A DNA stretch of 64,000 nucleotides from NCBI GenBank assembly GCA_017417055.1, contig JAFPZX010000174.1, positions 124,001 to 188,000 on the forward strand, in the 5' to 3' direction. The position numbers and the translations under genes were made by a program. Shown here piece by piece: positions 61,653-64,000 of the stretch. A model generated the notes under the pieces. That model ran no database searches, was not told the DNA's origin, and saw only the letters and a list, made by a program, of their open reading frames with translations. The stretch comes from Anaerolineaceae bacterium. GTDB lineage: Bacteria; Chloroflexota; Anaerolineae; Anaerolineales; Anaerolineaceae. Position 1 is the stretch's first letter, and each line of letters begins with the position of its first letter.

Positions 61653-61976
61653 GTGGGCACTGTCGAACAGAACGAAGGAAACAGCAGAGAGCCGGAAGAA
61701 GAATATCCGGTGTTACCACCCGAACCGCGTCTTCGGGATTTGTCATTTAAATTGCTGAACATTCCCAGATTCATTTGTTTGGGACTGATTCGTTTTTATC
61801 AGATGACATTTTCGAAAATGCTGCCGGCAAATACCTGCCGCTTTTATCCGTCCTGTTCCCACTATGCCTATCAAGCCATTTATAAATACGGCACGCTGCG
61901 AGGTGTCCCGATGGCTGTGTGGCGGGTGCTGCGATGCAATCCCTTCAACCCCGGTGGATTTGATCCGGTTCCGTGA
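61653..61976 (+). CDS. yidD: membrane protein insertion efficiency factor YidD
   Basis: 107 residues, GTG start. FYQMTFSKMLP, CRFYPSCSHYAYQAI, RVLRCNPFNPGGFDPVP are diagnostic (given in parts). Helps YidC insertion. The first 28 acidic residues are longer than in most YidD proteins. Confidence 0.93.
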   Translation: MGTVEQNEGNSREPEEEYPVLPPEPRLRDLSFKLLNIPRFICLGLIRFYQMTFSKMLPANTCRFYPSCSHYAYQAIYKYGTLRGVPMAVWRVLRCNPFNPGGFDPVP

Positions 61977-61999
61977 AATCCACAAGTGTAAGGAAATCT

Positions 62000-63166
62000 A
62001 TGAAACAAAACAAAATTATTGCCCTGGTACTCGTTTTCCTGTGCATAGCCGTTGTCAGCGCCTGTACACGGAGCGATGCCCTGACCGGCAGTTCCAGCTG
62101 GGCCGGAATGGTCAATGAAGATGACGTCATCTACATTTCCAACGGCAGCTTTGTTGAAGCCGTGCAAAACGGTCAGAAGCTCTGGAGCTATCCGGAATCA
62201 GCCAACAACCGGCTCTCGTATTATGCGGCGCCTGCCGTGAATGATTCATACGTCATTGTCGGCACCTACGCGAACCAGCTCCAGATTCTCAATAAGAGTG
62301 ACGGAACACTGGCAGCTTCCGCAGAAGCCGGCAACAACAAGCACAAGATCATTGCCGCGCCTGTCATCGAAGACGGGAAGGTTTATCTCACATCAAACGG
62401 CGGAACCGTCAGCTCCTATACGATCAACGTATCCGGAGAAACCATGGCTCCGAACTGGCAGACCACACTTACCAGTGAGATTTGGGTTAAACCTGTTTCT
62501 TATGATGGAACACTTTATGTCATCTCCATGGACAAAAAGATGAACCTGCTGGATGCCGCCACCGGCGAACTCAAGCAGACCATCGAAATCGGCGCCGTGA
62601 TGAGCGACCCGTTTTTTGCGGACGGGAAGCTTTATTTCACCACCCTTTCCAAGGAAGTGAATGAAATGGATCTTTCATCCAACACGGTCCGCACCGTCTT
62701 CTCCGCGGATGCCGAAATTTGGGCATCTCCGCTGCTGATGGGTGACAAACTGATCGCCGCGGACATGAACGGCGTTGTTTACTGCGCTGATCTTGCCTCC
62801 GGTGCCATTCAATGGAAAACAGATAAACTCACAGCGGAAAAGAAAGGCTTTGTCGCATCTCCTGTGGCTTTGAATGAAGAGACCATTCTGTTGGTGGATG
62901 AAAGCGGCAGCATCATGACCTATGACATGGACGGCAAATCCATCAGCCAGCGCTCACTGGGCGAAGCTGTGACGGTCTGCACCACACCGGCGATCCTTTC
63001 CAACGGCAGTGCTGTCGTCGCTCCGGTTTCGACCGACGGACAGATCAAAGCCTATACGACGGACCTCAAAGAAGACTGGATCTACACCCGCGAGACAGGC
63101 AGCACCCCGACCGCGGAACCGACAGCTGAAGCAAGTGCGGAACCCACCGCGGCAGAGGCAAAGTAA
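62000..63166 (+). CDS. PQQ-like beta-propeller lipoprotein between yidD and yidC
   Basis: 388 residues from the ATG at 62000 (AAGGAA upstream). A lipoprotein signal (IIALVLVFLCIAVVSAC, Cys 22) precedes a propeller with repeated Trp/Gly blades (DVIYISNGSFVEAVQNGQKLW, given in parts: DVIYISNGSF, EAVQNGQKLW; DGTLAASAEAG; PFFADGKLYFTT; SGAIQWKT). It is BamB-like in form and ends in a Thr/Glu/Ala-rich repeat. Located between yidD and yidC, so it may help in membrane or surface protein assembly. This insertion is a useful marker of lineage. Confidence 0.85.
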   Translation: MKQNKIIALVLVFLCIAVVSACTRSDALTGSSSWAGMVNEDDVIYISNGSFVEAVQNGQKLWSYPESANNRLSYYAAPAVNDSYVIVGTYANQLQILNKSDGTLAASAEAGNNKHKIIAAPVIEDGKVYLTSNGGTVSSYTINVSGETMAPNWQTTLTSEIWVKPVSYDGTLYVISMDKKMNLLDAATGELKQTIEIGAVMSDPFFADGKLYFTTLSKEVNEMDLSSNTVRTVFSADAEIWASPLLMGDKLIAADMNGVVYCADLASGAIQWKTDKLTAEKKGFVASPVALNEETILLVDESGSIMTYDMDGKSISQRSLGEAVTVCTTPAILSNGSAVVAPVSTDGQIKAYTTDLKEDWIYTRETGSTPTAEPTAEASAEPTAAEAK

Positions 63167-63179
63167 GGAGGAAAAATAA

Positions 63180-64000
63180 ATGTGGACTTCATTCGTTAAC
63201 CTCTTTTTGAACTTACTTCTGTTCATTTATAAGCTGGTCGGCAACTTTGGTGTCGCCATCATCATCTTCACGGTTTTGATCAAACTGCTCACCCATCCGC
63301 TGATGCAGGCTCAGATCAAAAGCTCCAAACTGATGGCGGAACTGAACACAGATCCGGAATACCTGGCCATGCAAGAAAAATACAAGAACGATCGGGAACG
63401 CCTCGCTCAGGAACAGATGAAGCTCTATCAAAAGAAGGGCATCAATCCCACTGCATCCTGTCTGCCGACGTTCATCCAGCTGCCGATCATTTTTGCCCTT
63501 TATCAGGCTGTCATCGCGGCGATCGTTTCCACCCCGATGGGAATGCTGGAACTGACGAAACGCGTGATCCCCAGCTGGATCAAGATTTCCGAAGTCTTCC
63601 CGATCAATCCGAACTTCCTGTGGATGAACCTCGGTATGCCTGAACGTCTGATGATTGGCAATGTCGGCATCCCGGTTCTGGCGATCCTCGTCGTTCTGAC
63701 AACCATTTTGCAGACCAAACTCACCCAGCCCGCGACTCCACAGGGTGAAGGCGGCGGCAGTGCGGCCATGATGACCGGGATGATGAACATCTACATGCCG
63801 CTCCTGATGGGCTTTATGGCTTATTCACTCGCCTCCGGTCTGGCGCTTTATTTCCTGGTGTCCAACATTTTCACGATCTGCCAGTATGCCGCACTTGGCA
63901 CGCTGCATTGGGAAAACCTGAAGTTCTGGGAAAAGAAAAAGCCCGCACCGAAAGCAGTCACACCCGCCAAACGCCGTCCGGTTACCGGTGCAAGCTCTGA
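63180..64000 (+). CDS. yidC: YidC/Oxa1-type membrane insertase (3' end outside window)
   Basis: At least 273 residues, open to the window edge. FGVAIIIFTVLIKLLTHPLMQAQ, then SCLPTFIQLPIIFALYQA and the later MPLLMGFMAYSLASGLALYFLVSN match the insertase core with five helices (motifs given in parts). The large N-terminal periplasmic domain of Gram-negative YidC is absent. GGAGG precedes the ATG. Confidence 0.93.
   Translation, partial: MWTSFVNLFLNLLLFIYKLVGNFGVAIIIFTVLIKLLTHPLMQAQIKSSKLMAELNTDPEYLAMQEKYKNDRERLAQEQMKLYQKKGINPTASCLPTFIQLPIIFALYQAVIAAIVSTPMGMLELTKRVIPSWIKISEVFPINPNFLWMNLGMPERLMIGNVGIPVLAILVVLTTILQTKLTQPATPQGEGGGSAAMMTGMMNIYMPLLMGFMAYSLASGLALYFLVSNIFTICQYAALGTLHWENLKFWEKKKPAPKAVTPAKRRPVTGASS

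Overview
The window is about 64 kb of bacterial chromosome with mixed GC content. Most genes have good Shine-Dalgarno sequences and there is one tRNA. The right end carries rpmH-rnpA-yidD, then a PQQ-propeller lipoprotein gene and a short yidC. That block, the 57-residue L34 and the YidC without a large periplasmic domain fit a fermentative, obligately anaerobic-looking bacterium. I favour Anaerolineae (Chloroflexota), with a Clostridia-like organism as the alternative. This is inference from gene order and protein type, not from a marker-gene search.

Layout. 1-6.3 kb: a peptide/oligosaccharide-type ABC transporter (two permeases, two ATPases) followed by a GH3 beta-glucosidase, together a sugar uptake and hydrolysis unit. 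6.9-15.5 kb, minus strand: a restriction-modification-like island (ribbon-helix-helix protein, small adenine methylase, decayed methylase start, AlbA_2/ATPase gene with an in-frame stop, large adenine methylase, GIY-YIG/DEAD helicase fusion, zinc ribbon, unknown protein). 15.8-35.4 kb: tRNA-Arg and a string of single genes: sortase-like exoprotein, lone PTS EIIA, MATE pump, PAP2 phosphatase, sensor-MscS channel, YegP/amidohydrolase-shell protein, HdeD-like protein, AMP-ligase with a phasin-like tail, exported acetolactate decarboxylase, membrane-anchored pseudo-esterase, exported RelA/SpoT-fold protein, small zinc ribbons and an AI-2E-type permease. 35.6-41.4 kb: an AT-rich patch of YfhO/GT-C type membrane glycosyltransferases and a decayed relative.

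41.6-58.0 kb is the most unusual part. Two operon-like clusters combine the same four kinds of gene: ATC-hydrolase-like Cys-rich proteins (four copies), class I methyltransferases (three in the clusters plus one nearby), alpha/beta hydrolases (three), and a small membrane protein that closes each cluster. A HipBA module, a ZinT-like/GLUG exoprotein, a membrane-anchored methyltransferase and a DUF6110 plus P1B-ATPase pair sit between them. Four transcription units here have a palindrome built on TTAG...CTAA half-sites placed about 9-12 nt downstream of a -10 box (one copy has a mismatched half-site). This suggests one metal-responsive (DtxR-like) regulon linking methyl transfer, thio/amidine hydrolysis and metal export. 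I think this is the candidate undescribed system.

Intergenic regions hold at least three families of dispersed palindromic repeats, one with MITE-like inverted ends (aaacgctgattaat ... attaatcag) and two interchangeable cores. Several genes appear broken: AlbA_2 (nonsense codon), a methylase 5' fragment, a DUF6056-like membrane protein, and a TetR tail abutting a radical SAM tail.
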